A stretch of 24,164 nucleotides of DNA from an uncultured Collinsella sp. (lineage in GTDB: Bacteria; Actinomycetota; Coriobacteriia; Coriobacteriales; Coriobacteriaceae), in NCBI GenBank assembly GCA_900544875.1, contig UQWS01000029.1:1-24164 (forward strand), given 5' to 3'. Below, in pieces: positions 1 through 8,791 of the stretch; position 1 is the stretch's first letter; each line of letters opens with the position of its first letter. The translations under genes and the position numbers were made by a program. The notes below the pieces were generated by a model. The model did not search any database. It saw only the letters and a program-made list of their open reading frames with translations, and was not told where the DNA came from.

Positions 1-552
1 GCCGAGCAGATGACGCGCGCGCTCGACTGGACCGACCGCGCCACCTGCGTGCTCTTTGGCGATGGGGCAGGCGCCGCAGTGATTGGGGCTGGGGGAGACA
101 ACCCCCTTGCCGTTGAGCTTTCGACGGCGCCCGACGTCGAGACGTTGCGCGTTCCCGGTCTGGTCGGTACCTCGCCGTTTAAGGCCTCCGCAGATAGCGA
201 GAGCGTGCTGTCCATGAATGGCCGCCGCGTGTTCAAGTTCGGCGTCAACGCCATCTGCGACACGGTCCATAAGCTTGCGAGCGATGCGGGCATTTCGGTC
301 GAAGATATCGATCATTTTGTATTCCATCAGGCTAACGAACGAATCCTGAGTCAGGCGGTCAAACGCCTCGGTGTGCCAGACGAGCGCGTGGTTCGAACGC
401 TGCGCGAGACCGGCAACATTTCGAGCGCCTGCATCCCCTATGCGCTTGACCGGCTGGCACGCACCGACGCACTGAATGCGGGCGACACCATCACCCTCGT
501 TGGATTTGGCGCCGGCCTGGATATAGGTGGCTATCTGCTTCGTTGGAAGTAG
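1..552 (+). CDS. fabH: 3-oxoacyl-ACP synthase III (KAS III), 3' part
   Basis: The gene runs in from the left edge, so only about the last 183 residues are visible. FabH condenses acetyl-CoA (or another short acyl-CoA) with malonyl-ACP to start fatty acid chains. The visible part has the family landmark FGDGAGAAVIG, the catalytic His in FHQANERIL, and the catalytic Asn in TGNISSAC. It ends in a glycine-rich GFGAGL segment and a short tail, the normal KAS III C-terminus. The catalytic Cys would lie upstream of the window. It is the first visible gene of the fatty acid operon and is followed after 52 bases by acpP. Recognition by motif is firm; acyl-CoA preference cannot be judged from this half. 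Confidence 0.95.
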   Translation, partial: AEQMTRALDWTDRATCVLFGDGAGAAVIGAGGDNPLAVELSTAPDVETLRVPGLVGTSPFKASADSESVLSMNGRRVFKFGVNAICDTVHKLASDAGISVEDIDHFVFHQANERILSQAVKRLGVPDERVVRTLRETGNISSACIPYALDRLARTDALNAGDTITLVGFGAGLDIGGYLLRWK

Positions 553-604
553 TCGCACATAGGAAATAAAAACGCCCCTAGGGCACAAAAAAAGGAGAAC
601 TACC

Positions 605-841
605 ATGGCAGATCAGAAGACCTTCGAGCGCGTTTGCGACGTTATCCGCGAGACCGCTGGCCTTGACGACGTCGAGATGAAGCCCGAGTCCACGCTCGAG
701 GAGATTGGTCTCGACAGTCTGGGCACCGTCGAGATCCTCGTCGCCGTTGAGGACGAGTTTGGCATCCAGCTCGATACCGAGGAGAACCCCAAGACGGTCG
801 GCGAGTTCGCCGATACGGTCGAGGCGGCATTGGAGAAGTAG
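605..841 (+). CDS. acpP: acyl carrier protein
   Basis: A 78-residue acidic protein of normal ACP length. It carries growing acyl chains on a 4'-phosphopantetheine arm attached to Ser38 in the motif GLDSLGTVE; the Gly after DSL is less common than Asp or Ala. The start ATG has a strong ribosome binding site (AAAGGAG, about 7 bases upstream). The 52-base gap after fabH contains a small perfect hairpin (GCCC-CTA-GGGC, 574-584) followed by an A-rich run. It lacks a T tract on the + strand, so it is more likely an mRNA processing or stabilising element than a terminator; that is inference. The gene ends two bases before fabK, so the two are cotranscribed. Confidence 0.97.
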   Translation: MADQKTFERVCDVIRETAGLDDVEMKPESTLEEIGLDSLGTVEILVAVEDEFGIQLDTEENPKTVGEFADTVEAALEK

Positions 842-843
842 AG

Positions 844-1788
844 ATGCTCAAGACTCCTCTCTGCGATCTGCTCGGCATCGAAAAGCCCGTGTTCCAGGGC
901 GGTATGGCCTGGATTGCCGACGCCTCGTTGGCGTCCGCAGTGTCCGAGGCGGGCGGCTTAGGGATTATCGCGGCCATGAACGCCGACGCCAACTGGCTTC
1001 GCGACCAGATTCACGAGCTGCGCGCCAGGACGGATAAGCCCTTTGGCGTCAACGTTATGCTCATGAGCCCGTTTGCCGACGAGGTCGCGCAGGTTGTGAT
1101 CGACGAGCAGGTGCCGGTCGTCGTGACGGGTGCCGGCAATCCCGCCAAGTACATGAAGGCGTGGAACGAGGCGGGCATCAAGGTCATCCCGGTCGTTGCC
1201 TCGGTGGCGCTGGCGCGCCTCGTGGCACGTCGTGGAGCCACGGCGATTGTTGCCGAGGGCACCGAATCGGGCGGCCATATTGGCGAGACCTCGACGATGG
1301 CACTGGTGCCGCAGGTCGTCGATGCGGTCGACATTCCCGTCGTGGCCGCCGGCGGTATTGCCGACGGCCGCGGCGTGGCGGCCGCCTTTATGCTGGGCGC
1401 CGCCGGCGTGCAGGTGGGTACGCGCTTTCTGGTCGCAGGCGAGTGCACCGTATCGGAGCAGTACAAGGAGATGGTCCTGAAGGCCAACGACACCTCGACG
1501 TGCGCGACCGGTCGCTCGACGGGACATCCGGTGCGTGCGCTTAAGAGCCCCTTCACCAACGCGTATGCCAAGAACGAGGCGGCGGGCGCAAGCTCCGAGG
1601 AGCTCGGTGCTATGGGAACCGGTGCGCTGCGTAAGGCCGCCAAGGACGGCAACTACGAAGAGGGTTCGTTTTTGTGTGGACAGATTGCCGGCATGGTCAA
1701 CGAGCGCCAAAGCGCACGTGAAATCGTTGACGACCTGGTCGATGGCGCCGAGCACGTCCTGAAGGGTGCGTGCGCATGGGTGGCGTAG
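844..1788 (+). CDS. fabK: enoyl-ACP reductase II (FabK-type flavoprotein)
   Basis: A 314-residue TIM-barrel flavoprotein of the FabK/nitronate monooxygenase family. In this operon it should reduce trans-2-enoyl-ACP with FMN and NAD(P)H, the last step of each elongation cycle. Visible landmarks are the N-terminal PVFQGGMAW strand, the central GTESGGHIG loop, and the FMN phosphate-binding segment VAAGGIADGRG followed by GAAGVQVGTRFL. The family also contains nitronate monooxygenases, but the position between acpP and fabD and the absence of any fabI in the window support FabK. The start is two bases after the acpP stop; the end overlaps fabD. FabK enzymes as a class resist triclosan, a family property not shown here. 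Confidence 0.92.
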   Translation: MLKTPLCDLLGIEKPVFQGGMAWIADASLASAVSEAGGLGIIAAMNADANWLRDQIHELRARTDKPFGVNVMLMSPFADEVAQVVIDEQVPVVVTGAGNPAKYMKAWNEAGIKVIPVVASVALARLVARRGATAIVAEGTESGGHIGETSTMALVPQVVDAVDIPVVAAGGIADGRGVAAAFMLGAAGVQVGTRFLVAGECTVSEQYKEMVLKANDTSTCATGRSTGHPVRALKSPFTNAYAKNEAAGASSEELGAMGTGALRKAAKDGNYEEGSFLCGQIAGMVNERQSAREIVDDLVDGAEHVLKGACAWVA

Positions 1789-2702
1789 CGTTTCTGTTTG
1801 CCGGCCAGGGCGCCCAGCACCCCGCGATGGGCGTCGACCTGATCGAGGCATCGCCGGCGGCCGCCGAGGTGTTCGCCATTGCCGACGAGGTGCGCCCGGG
1901 GACCAGTGAGCAGTGCCGAAGCGCCTCCAAGGAGGAGCTCTCGCAGACCGAGAACACGCAGCCGTGCGTGTTCGTTCACGACCTGGCAGCGGCTACCGCC
2001 CTGCGTGAGCGCGGCGTAGTGCCTGCCGCCTGTGCGGGTTTTTCGCTTGGCGAGGTCGCCGCGCTCACCTTTGCGGGGGCGTTCGATACGCGAGCGGGCT
2101 TTGAGCTCGTGTGTGAGCGCGCGGCATTGATGGCCGCGGCTGCTGAGCGCCATCCGGGCGGCATGCGCGCCGTCATTAAGCTCGATGCGGCGCAAGTCGA
2201 GAACCTGGCAAAACAGGCCGGCGAGGACTGCTGGCCGGTCAACTACAACAGTCCGCAGCAGACGGTTGTTGCCGGACCGCCCGAGGCGCTGCAGGAGCTC
2301 GACGTCCTAGTAAAAGAGGCTGGCGGCCGCGCTATGAAAGTCGCGGTGTCGGGCGCATTTCATAGCCCCTATATGGCCGAGGCGACTGAGGGGCTGGCGA
2401 CGTATATCCAAGCCGGCCACGCGCCGTCTTCGCTGCTGATTTCGGTCATGGCAAACATGACGGCGGCGCCCTATCCGGCGGACCCGCGAGCAGCATCGGA
2501 TGTCTTGGCCAACCAGGTGAGCCATGCCGTGCGCTGGGTTGACACCCTGCATGCGCTGCAGGATCAGGGCATCGACACGTTTATTGAGGTCGGCCCTGGC
2601 AAAACGCTGTCGGGCCTGGCCAAGCGTACGCTGAGCGACGTTCGCGTGTATTCGTGCGAAACGGCCGAGCAGGTCGCAGCTATTGCCGACGAGCTCGCAT
2701 AG
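1776..2702 (+). CDS. fabD: malonyl-CoA:ACP transacylase
   Basis: About 308 residues. FabD moves malonyl from CoA to ACP. The N-terminal FLFAGQGAQ motif, the nucleophile Ser90 in GFSLGE and the catalytic His in SGAFHSPYM are all present. In many family members the residue before the nucleophile is His (GHSLGE); here it is Phe, a tolerated substitution that removes one oxyanion-hole neighbour. I chose ATG 1776 because GAAGGG at 1761-1766 lies 9 bases upstream; GTG 1770 in the same frame would add two residues but sits only 3 bases from that site. Either start overlaps the fabK end, so translation is probably coupled. The C-terminus keeps the IEVGPGKTLSGL motif. Confidence 0.95.
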   Translation: MGGVAFLFAGQGAQHPAMGVDLIEASPAAAEVFAIADEVRPGTSEQCRSASKEELSQTENTQPCVFVHDLAAATALRERGVVPAACAGFSLGEVAALTFAGAFDTRAGFELVCERAALMAAAAERHPGGMRAVIKLDAAQVENLAKQAGEDCWPVNYNSPQQTVVAGPPEALQELDVLVKEAGGRAMKVAVSGAFHSPYMAEATEGLATYIQAGHAPSSLLISVMANMTAAPYPADPRAASDVLANQVSHAVRWVDTLHALQDQGIDTFIEVGPGKTLSGLAKRTLSDVRVYSCETAEQVAAIADELA

Positions 2703-2732
2703 TCCACAGGGCTGTAACCCGAAAGGAATGAC

Positions 2733-3506
2733 ATGGGCAACTTGAACAATGGCGCGCTCGAGCGCAACGACTCACGTCGCGTGGCACTGGTCACGGGCGG
2801 CTCGCGGGGTATCGGCCGCGCCTGCGCTGTCGGTCTGGCGGAGGACGGCTTTGATATCGCCGTCGTCTATGCCGGCAGCGTCGATGCGGCGCGCGAGACG
2901 TGCGAAGCCTGCGAGGCGTCTGGCGCCACGGTGCGCGCATATCAATGCGACGTGGCCGATCCCGCTGCCGTCAACGCGTGCGTGGAAGCGGTCCTCAACG
3001 ACTTTGGCTCCATTTGGGCGCTCGTCAACAACGCCGGCATCACGCGCGATGGCTTGCTCATGCGCATGAGCGATGACGCCTTCGATCGCGTGCTCGATGT
3101 CAATCTCAAGGGAACATTCAATATGACGCGCGCGATCACCAAGACCTTTATGCGCCAGCGCGGCGGTTGCGTCGTCAACATGAGCTCGGTTGTGGGCCTG
3201 ATGGGCAACGCCGGACAGGCTAATTACGCTGCCTCCAAGGCGGGCGTGATTGGCCTGACCAAGGCGGTAGCGCGCGAGCTTGCGCCCCGCGGCGTACGAG
3301 TGAACGCGGTCGCCCCGGGGTTTGTCGAGACGGATATGACGGCAAAGCTCTCGGAGAAGGTTCGCGCGGCAACCGAGGAGCAGATTCCCCTAAAGCGCAT
3401 GGCGCGCCCCGAGGAAGTGGCTGGCGTGGTGCGCTTTTTGGCGAGCGATGCGGCTTCCTACATTACGGGCGAGGTTGTACGCGTCGACGGCGGAATGGCG
3501 ATGTAG
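2733..3506 (+). CDS. fabG: 3-oxoacyl-ACP reductase
   Basis: A 257-residue short-chain dehydrogenase that reduces 3-oxoacyl-ACP with NADPH. The cofactor motif TGGSRGIG is at 21-28, NNAG at 99-102, and the catalytic set is Asn124, Ser152, Tyr165 and Lys169 (YAASK). The C-terminal substrate and dimer region ends in ITGEVVRVDGGMAM, the usual FabG ending. It has about 15 polar residues before the first beta strand, longer than typical FabG, but ATG 2733 has a good site (GAAAGGA) and no better internal start is seen. It sits between fabD and fabF in the operon. Confidence 0.96.
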   Translation: MGNLNNGALERNDSRRVALVTGGSRGIGRACAVGLAEDGFDIAVVYAGSVDAARETCEACEASGATVRAYQCDVADPAAVNACVEAVLNDFGSIWALVNNAGITRDGLLMRMSDDAFDRVLDVNLKGTFNMTRAITKTFMRQRGGCVVNMSSVVGLMGNAGQANYAASKAGVIGLTKAVARELAPRGVRVNAVAPGFVETDMTAKLSEKVRAATEEQIPLKRMARPEEVAGVVRFLASDAASYITGEVVRVDGGMAM

Positions 3507-3545
3507 AAACCAGGGCCGAAGAACGGCTTGGATGAGGAGACCATG

Positions 3546-4793
3546 ATGGAACAGAGAGTTGCAATCACCGGCATAGGTGCCGTATCGCCGCTCGGCAACA
3601 CCGCGCTTGCCACCTGGGCGGCAATGTGTGCCGGCACGTGCGGCATCGGCTCGATCACGCACTTCGATACCGATGCGTTTACCGTCAAGGTGGCGGCCGA
3701 AGTCAAGGGCTTTGACGGCAACGAGTACTTTGGCAAGCGTGACGCCAAGCATCTCGACCCCTGCGTTCAGTTTGCGATGGCGGCTTCGGACGAGGCAATG
3801 CACGATGCGGGCTTTGATGTCGAAGGCGCCATCGATCGTGAGCGTCTGGGCGTCTACGTGGGCTCGGGCGTGGGCGGCATGACGACGCTCGTCGACAACG
3901 TCCACATGATCGCCGATCGTGGACCTCGCCGCGCATCGCCCTATATGATTGCGATGATGATTCCCAACATGGCTTCGGGCAACATCGCGATTCGCCATAA
4001 GGCAAAGGGCCCGACCCTACCCGTCGTGACTGCCTGCGCGACTTCTGCACATGCGGTGGGCGAGGCGTTCCGCGCCATCAAGCACGGCTATGCCGATGCG
4101 ATTCTGGCCGGCGGCGCCGAGGCGGCCATTATCCCCGATGCCGTTGCAGGCTTTACGTCCTGCCGCGCATTGACCACCAACCCCGATCCCGCGACGGCCT
4201 GCCGTCCGTTCGATGCAGACCGCGACGGCTTTGTGATGGGCGAGGGCGCCTGCGTGCTCGTGCTCGAGAGCATGGAACATGCGCAGGCGCGCGGTGCGCA
4301 CATTTACGCCGAGGTCGTGGGCTACGGCAACACCGATGATGCCTATCACATCACGAGCCCCGATCCCGAGGCTGCCGGCATTGCCCGTGCGATATCGCTG
4401 GCGGTGGCCGAGGGCGACGTTAAGCCTTTCGAGGGCCTCTACATCAACGCTCACGGCACCTCGACCAAGCTCAACGATTCGTCCGAGACGGCGGGCATAA
4501 AGCGTGCGCTCGGCGAGGACGCGGCACGCGCCGCGCACGTCTCGTCGACCAAGTCGATGACCGGTCACATGATCGGCGCCACGGGTGCCATTGAGGTCAT
4601 GGCCTGCGCCATGGCGCTCGAGCAGGGCGTGGTACCCCCGACCATTAACTACCACACGCCCGATCCCGCCTGCGATCTTGACTACACGCCCAATCGCGCG
4701 GTTCGCGCCGACCTTACCTGGGCGCTTTCGACCAACCTAGGCTTTGGCGGGCACAACGCCGCCATCGCGCTGCGTAGATATACGAGGAGCTAG
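3546..4793 (+). CDS. fabF: 3-oxoacyl-ACP synthase II (KAS II)
   Basis: About 415 residues. FabF carries out the elongating condensation of acyl-ACP with malonyl-ACP. The Cys-His-His triad is present: Cys164 in TACATSAH, His303 in NAHGTST and His341 in SMTGHMIGA, with the supporting Lys336. The C-terminal NLGFGGHNAA motif is intact. ATG 3546 is chosen because AGGAG at 3535-3539 lies 6 bases upstream; ATG 3543 is too close and TTG 3528 would precede the binding site. The gene ends three bases before accB. FabF and not FabB is inferred from overall motifs and operon order; no separate KAS I gene is in the window. Confidence 0.96.
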   Translation: MEQRVAITGIGAVSPLGNTALATWAAMCAGTCGIGSITHFDTDAFTVKVAAEVKGFDGNEYFGKRDAKHLDPCVQFAMAASDEAMHDAGFDVEGAIDRERLGVYVGSGVGGMTTLVDNVHMIADRGPRRASPYMIAMMIPNMASGNIAIRHKAKGPTLPVVTACATSAHAVGEAFRAIKHGYADAILAGGAEAAIIPDAVAGFTSCRALTTNPDPATACRPFDADRDGFVMGEGACVLVLESMEHAQARGAHIYAEVVGYGNTDDAYHITSPDPEAAGIARAISLAVAEGDVKPFEGLYINAHGTSTKLNDSSETAGIKRALGEDAARAAHVSSTKSMTGHMIGATGAIEVMACAMALEQGVVPPTINYHTPDPACDLDYTPNRAVRADLTWALSTNLGFGGHNAAIALRRYTRS

Positions 4794-4796
4794 AGC

Positions 4797-5270
4797 ATGG
4801 ATTCCAAAAGACTTGCCGAGATAGCCGATGTGATGGAGGACCGCGGCCTTACGCGCGTACGTGTTGAGGAGCCCGATGGCACCGCGGTCGAACTCGAGCG
4901 CGCGAGTGCCGCGCAGCCGGTTGCCGTGCCCATGCCTATGCCGAGCGCCATGGCCGCTCCGGTTGCGGCTCCCGCAGTCGCGCCTGCCGCACCGGAACCC
5001 GCCGCGCAGACACCTGCCGCCGCACCGGAGCCCAAGGGCACCGAGGTGACCGCACCCATGGTCGGCGTTTTCTATGCTGCCCCGGCGCCGGGCGACGAGC
5101 CGTTTGTGCACGTGGGCTCCAAGGTCAAGGCCGGCGAGACCCTCTGCATCATCGAGGCCATGAAGGTTCTCAACGAGGTGACGGCAGAGGCGGATGGCGA
5201 GGTGCTCGAGATCTGCGTGGCCGACGGCGACCTCGTGGAGTTTGGCAGCTGCCTCATGAGGATCGGATAG
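4797..5270 (+). CDS. accB: biotin carboxyl carrier protein of acetyl-CoA carboxylase
   Basis: A 157-residue protein with the three-part layout of bacterial BCCP. There is a short N-terminal helical region (about 1-35), a long Ala/Pro-rich swinging linker (about 36-80), and a C-terminal biotinyl domain. Biotin is expected on Lys123 in the EAMKV motif. The carrier brings carboxybiotin from AccC to the carboxyltransferase encoded by accDA downstream. A GAGGAG site overlapping the fabF end serves the ATG. The linker gives very Ala/Pro-rich shadow reading frames on the opposite strand that are not genes. Confidence 0.96.
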   Translation: MDSKRLAEIADVMEDRGLTRVRVEEPDGTAVELERASAAQPVAVPMPMPSAMAAPVAAPAVAPAAPEPAAQTPAAAPEPKGTEVTAPMVGVFYAAPAPGDEPFVHVGSKVKAGETLCIIEAMKVLNEVTAEADGEVLEICVADGDLVEFGSCLMRIG

Positions 5271-5279
5271 GTGATATCC

Positions 5280-5702
5280 ATGAACAAAGAAGAGCTCAAG
5301 AAGCTATTGCCGCATCGCGATCCGATGCTTTTGCTCGACGAAGCCGAGCTGGTGGGCGACGAGGCCCACGGCAAGATCACGATTACGGGCGACGAGTACT
5401 TTTTGCAGGGGCATTTTCCGGGAAACCCGGTCGTTCCCGGCGTGATTCAGTGCGAGATGCTCGCCCAGAACTGCTGCGTGCTGCTGATGGGCGATGAGGA
5501 GGCGCGCGGCGCGACGCCGTTCTACACGAGTCTGGACAAGGTGCGCTTTAAGCGTCCGGTGCGCCCGGGCGACACGGTGGATCTAGTGTGCTCCATCACG
5601 CGTGCGCGCGGGCCGTTCCGCTTTGCGACGGGTACTGCGAGCGTCAACGGTGAGGTTTGCTGCCGCGCCGATATGTCTTTTGCACTCATGCACGAAAGTT
5701 AA
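5280..5702 (+). CDS. fabZ: 3-hydroxyacyl-ACP dehydratase
   Basis: About 140 residues with a single hotdog fold. FabZ removes water from 3-hydroxyacyl-ACP. Visible landmarks are LLPHRDPMLLLD near the N-terminus and the active helix GHFPGNPVVPG, with catalytic His45 and Glu59. ATG 5280 is preferred because AGGTGA at 5269-5274 lies 5 bases upstream; GTG 5271 directly abuts the accB stop and would add three residues. No FabA-type isomerase motif is evident, so unsaturated fatty acid synthesis cannot be assigned to this gene. Confidence 0.95.
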   Translation: MNKEELKKLLPHRDPMLLLDEAELVGDEAHGKITITGDEYFLQGHFPGNPVVPGVIQCEMLAQNCCVLLMGDEEARGATPFYTSLDKVRFKRPVRPGDTVDLVCSITRARGPFRFATGTASVNGEVCCRADMSFALMHES

Positions 5703-5712
5703 GGAAGGCTTC

Positions 5713-7056
5713 ATGTTCGACAAAGTGCTCATCGCCAACCGCGGCGAAGTCGCGGTCCGTCTTATCCGCGCGTGCCGCGATATGGGCATCAAGACCGTCG
5801 CCGTTTATTCCACGGCCGATGCGGACGCGCTGCACGTGCAGCTTGCCGACGAGGCGTATTGCATCGGCGGCCCGCGTCTTGCCGAGAGCTACCTCAACGA
5901 CGATGCCGTGCTCACCTGTGCCGTAAAGTCGGGAGCTAAGGCAATTCATCCCGGCTATGGCTTCTTTTCCGAGAAGGCGAGCTTCGTGCGCGACTGCGAC
6001 AAGTTCGGTCTGGCGTTTGTCGGTCCTTCGGCCGAGGTGATCGACAGCATGGGCGACAAGGACGCCGCACGCCGAACGGCCGCTGCTGCGGGCGTGCCCA
6101 TCGTGCCGGGCTGCGATTTGCTCAAAAGCCCCGAGGAAGCAACGGCCGAGGCCGAGCGCATCGGCTGCCCCGTGCTTATTAAGGCGCGCGCGGGCGGCGG
6201 CGGTCGCGGTATTCGCAAGGTCGAGCGCGTGGAAGATGCGGCAAAGGCGTTCATCGAGGCGCGTGCCGAGGGTGAGGCCGTTTTTGGCGACGGCGAGTGC
6301 TACATGGAGAAGTTCGTTGCGCCGGCGCATCACGTTGAGGTACAGATTATGGCCGATAAGCAGGGCCATGTGTTTTCGCTCGGCGAGCGCGAGTGCTCGG
6401 TGCAGCGTCGCAACCAAAAGCTGATCGAGGAGAGCCCCGCGCCGTGCCTCGACGGACACGACGACATTCGTGCTCGCATGCACAAGGCGGCGCGTGACCT
6501 GGCTCGTGCCGTCGGCTACGAAGGAGCCGGTACCATCGAGTTCCTGTATTCGGACGACGGCAATTTCTACTTTATGGAAATGAACACGCGCTTGCAGGTG
6601 GAGCATCCGGTTACGGAGTTTGTGACCGATACCGACTTGGTCAAGTGGCAGCTGCGCGTGGCGGCCGGCCAGCCTTTGCCCTTTGAGCAGGAGGACATGC
6701 CGGTCCGCAACCACGCCATGGAGTGCCGCATCAATGCCGAAACGCCGGACTTTCTGCCGTCATGCGGAACGGTCACCGCGTTGCGTGTACCGGGTGGTCC
6801 GCGCGTGCGCTGGGATTCGGCCATGTTTACCGGTGCGAACGTTCCGCCGTACTACGACTCCATGCTCGGCAAGCTCATCGTGTGTGCGCCCACGCGTGAC
6901 GGCGCCATTCGCAAGATGCGCTCGGCCCTGGGCGAGCTCGTGATTGAGGGCGTGAGCGAAAACAGCGAGCTTCAGCTCGACGTGCTGGCAAACGATGAGT
7001 TCTTGTCGGGCATGTACCACACCGATCTGATGGGGCATCTCTATGCTGATGAATAG
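5713..7056 (+). CDS. accC: biotin carboxylase subunit of acetyl-CoA carboxylase
   Basis: A 447-residue ATP-grasp enzyme that carboxylates biotin on AccB using bicarbonate and ATP. It begins with the typical MFDKVLIANRGEVAVR. The glycine-rich ATP loop (KARAGGGGRG, about 158-167), the EIIM-like HHVEVQIMAD segment, the QRRNQKLIEESPAP stretch (about 231-244) and the EMNTRLQVEHPVTE catalytic segment (about 289-302) are all present. The reading frame is open further upstream, but ATG 5713 has AAGGAAGG at the correct distance and matches the family N-terminus. The 3' end overlaps accDA by 14 bases, so translation is probably coupled. Confidence 0.97.
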   Translation: MFDKVLIANRGEVAVRLIRACRDMGIKTVAVYSTADADALHVQLADEAYCIGGPRLAESYLNDDAVLTCAVKSGAKAIHPGYGFFSEKASFVRDCDKFGLAFVGPSAEVIDSMGDKDAARRTAAAAGVPIVPGCDLLKSPEEATAEAERIGCPVLIKARAGGGGRGIRKVERVEDAAKAFIEARAEGEAVFGDGECYMEKFVAPAHHVEVQIMADKQGHVFSLGERECSVQRRNQKLIEESPAPCLDGHDDIRARMHKAARDLARAVGYEGAGTIEFLYSDDGNFYFMEMNTRLQVEHPVTEFVTDTDLVKWQLRVAAGQPLPFEQEDMPVRNHAMECRINAETPDFLPSCGTVTALRVPGGPRVRWDSAMFTGANVPPYYDSMLGKLIVCAPTRDGAIRKMRSALGELVIEGVSENSELQLDVLANDEFLSGMYHTDLMGHLYADE

Positions 7057-8767
7057 AAAAGCGAAGACGGTCAATGTCCTTGAGGGGCCGATGACCGAGT
7101 CGTGCGCCGAGTTTCCCGCGCGCCACGTGTTTATCAAGTGCCCGGGGTGCCGCCGTGTGATCGATGAGGCACGCCTGCACGACAACCTCGAGGTCTGTCC
7201 TCGTTGCGGCAAACACTTTCGCGTGAGCGGTCGCGCGCGCATGCGCATGACGGTCGACGAGGGCACGTTTGAGGAATGGGATGCCAATCTGGCGTCGGAG
7301 GACTTCCTCTCGTTTCCCAGTTATGCCGACAAGCTCAAGGGCGCGGTCGAGCGTTCGGGCGAGCGCGATGCCGTTGTGTGCGGCAGGGGCAAAATCTGCG
7401 GTTGCGATACGGCGCTCTTCTTTATGGATGCCAACTTTATGATGGGCTCGATGGGTTCCGTGGTGGGCGAGAAGATCTGTCGCACATTTGAGCGTGCGAC
7501 CGAGATGGGATTGCCAGTTGTCGGCTTTACCGTTTCGGGCGGTGCGCGCATGCAAGAGGGCGTGACATCGCTTATGCAGATGGCCAAGATTTCTGCGGCG
7601 GTTAGGCGCCACAGCGAGGCGGGCGGCCTGTATATCACGGTGCTCACCGACCCCACGACTGGCGGCGTGACCGCGAGCTTTGCCATGGAGGGCGACATTA
7701 TCCTGGCCGAGCCCGATGCCCTGACGGCATTTGCCGGCCCGCGCGTGATCGAGCAGAACATGCACAAGCGCCTGCCCAAGGGATTCCAGCGCTCCGAGTT
7801 TTTGCTGGAGCACGGCTTTTGCGATGCCGTTGTTCCGCGTGGCGAGATTGCGCTCACGGTAGGCGAGCTGTTGGCGCTGCACGAAGGGCACGCGCCCGGC
7901 CTGGGGGCACCGCATGAGATCGTCCATGCGGGTCGCCGCGGCAAAAAGCTGGGACACTTGTTTAAGCGCTCGACGGCACCAAAAACCGCGCTCGAGATTG
8001 TCAAGCAGACCCGCTCGGCAGATCGCGCCACGGCAGGCGAGATGATCTCGCTGGGCCTGGATGGATTTGTGGAGCTGCACGGCGACCGTTACTTTGGCGA
8101 CGACGCCGCTGTGGTGGCTGGCATTGGCTGGAAAGACGGACGCCCCGTAACGGTCATCGCCATCGAGCGCGGCACCACGACCAAAGAGCGCATGCGTCGC
8201 AACTTTGGTATGGCACATCCCGAGGGCTACCGCAAAGCACGTCGCCTTATGCGCCAGGCCGAAAAGTTTGGTCGACCGGTTCTGTGCCTGGTCGATACTT
8301 CGGGCGCGTTTTGCGGCATCGGTGCCGAGGAGCGCGGCCAGGGCGAGGCGATTGCCCAGAATCTCATGGAGATGAGCGGCCTTAAGACGCCGATTGTCTC
8401 GGTGGTGACAGGCGAGGGCGGCTCTGGTGGCGCGCTGGCGCTATCCGTGGCCGACCGCATCCTGATGCTCTCGAGCTCGGCCTATTCGGTCGTGAGCCCC
8501 GAGGCCTGTGCGTCGATCCTGTGGAAGGATACCGAGCGCGCGAATGAGGCCGCCGAGGCGCTTAAGCTCACGGCCCCCGATCTGTTGGCGCTCGGCATCA
8601 TCGACGGCATTGTTGACGATAGGGGCCTGTCGCATGAGGAGATCGCCGGTGTCGTCATGTCCTCGGCATTTGATGCCTTCGATACGCTTGGGCAGCTCGA
8701 CGACGCGACCCTCACAAACCTCCGCTACGAAAAGTACCGCGCAATCGGTCGATACCGCACGATGTGA
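7043..8767 (+). CDS. accDA: fused acetyl-CoA carboxylase carboxyltransferase, beta (AccD) plus alpha (AccA)
   Basis: A single 574-residue frame joins the two carboxyltransferase subunits that are separate in E. coli. The N-terminal half is AccD-like, with a zinc ribbon at Cys33, Cys36, Cys52 and Cys55 (spacing 2-15-2) and the SGGARMQEG and PTTGGVTASFA motifs. The C-terminal half, from about residue 300, is AccA-like, with FVELHGDRYFGDD, EGGSGGALALSVADR and SVVSPEACASILWKD. The total is somewhat shorter than E. coli AccD plus AccA (about 620), and the loss appears to be mostly at the AccA N-terminus. The enzyme transfers the carboxyl group from biotin to acetyl-CoA to make malonyl-CoA. ATG 7043 overlaps accC; ATG 7049 is an alternative. 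The frame is continuous through the junction. Confidence 0.95.
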   Translation: MLMNRKAKTVNVLEGPMTESCAEFPARHVFIKCPGCRRVIDEARLHDNLEVCPRCGKHFRVSGRARMRMTVDEGTFEEWDANLASEDFLSFPSYADKLKGAVERSGERDAVVCGRGKICGCDTALFFMDANFMMGSMGSVVGEKICRTFERATEMGLPVVGFTVSGGARMQEGVTSLMQMAKISAAVRRHSEAGGLYITVLTDPTTGGVTASFAMEGDIILAEPDALTAFAGPRVIEQNMHKRLPKGFQRSEFLLEHGFCDAVVPRGEIALTVGELLALHEGHAPGLGAPHEIVHAGRRGKKLGHLFKRSTAPKTALEIVKQTRSADRATAGEMISLGLDGFVELHGDRYFGDDAAVVAGIGWKDGRPVTVIAIERGTTTKERMRRNFGMAHPEGYRKARRLMRQAEKFGRPVLCLVDTSGAFCGIGAEERGQGEAIAQNLMEMSGLKTPIVSVVTGEGGSGGALALSVADRILMLSSSAYSVVSPEACASILWKDTERANEAAEALKLTAPDLLALGIIDGIVDDRGLSHEEIAGVVMSSAFDAFDTLGQLDDATLTNLRYEKYRAIGRYRTM

Positions 8768-8791
8768 CAAAGGGGCAGTCCGCATGTCACA
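8763..8791. repeat. short semi-palindromic repeat, copy 1
   Basis: TGTGAC and GTCACA form inverted ends around a 17-base core containing AAAGGGGCAGTCC. The left end overlaps the accDA stop codon, and the right end includes the likely ATG of the next gene. A close copy lies at 10030-10058, on the other side of the EIIC gene. The core doubles as a ribosome binding site for that gene. Confidence 0.6.

Noticed and set aside
5602..5712. Upstream extension of accC into fabZ
   Set aside because: The biotin carboxylase N-terminus and ribosome binding site place the start at 5713.
8508..8783. Longer EIIC frame starting inside accDA
   Set aside because: The extra part is Arg/Ser-rich shadow of accDA; a good ribosome binding site lies before ATG 8784.
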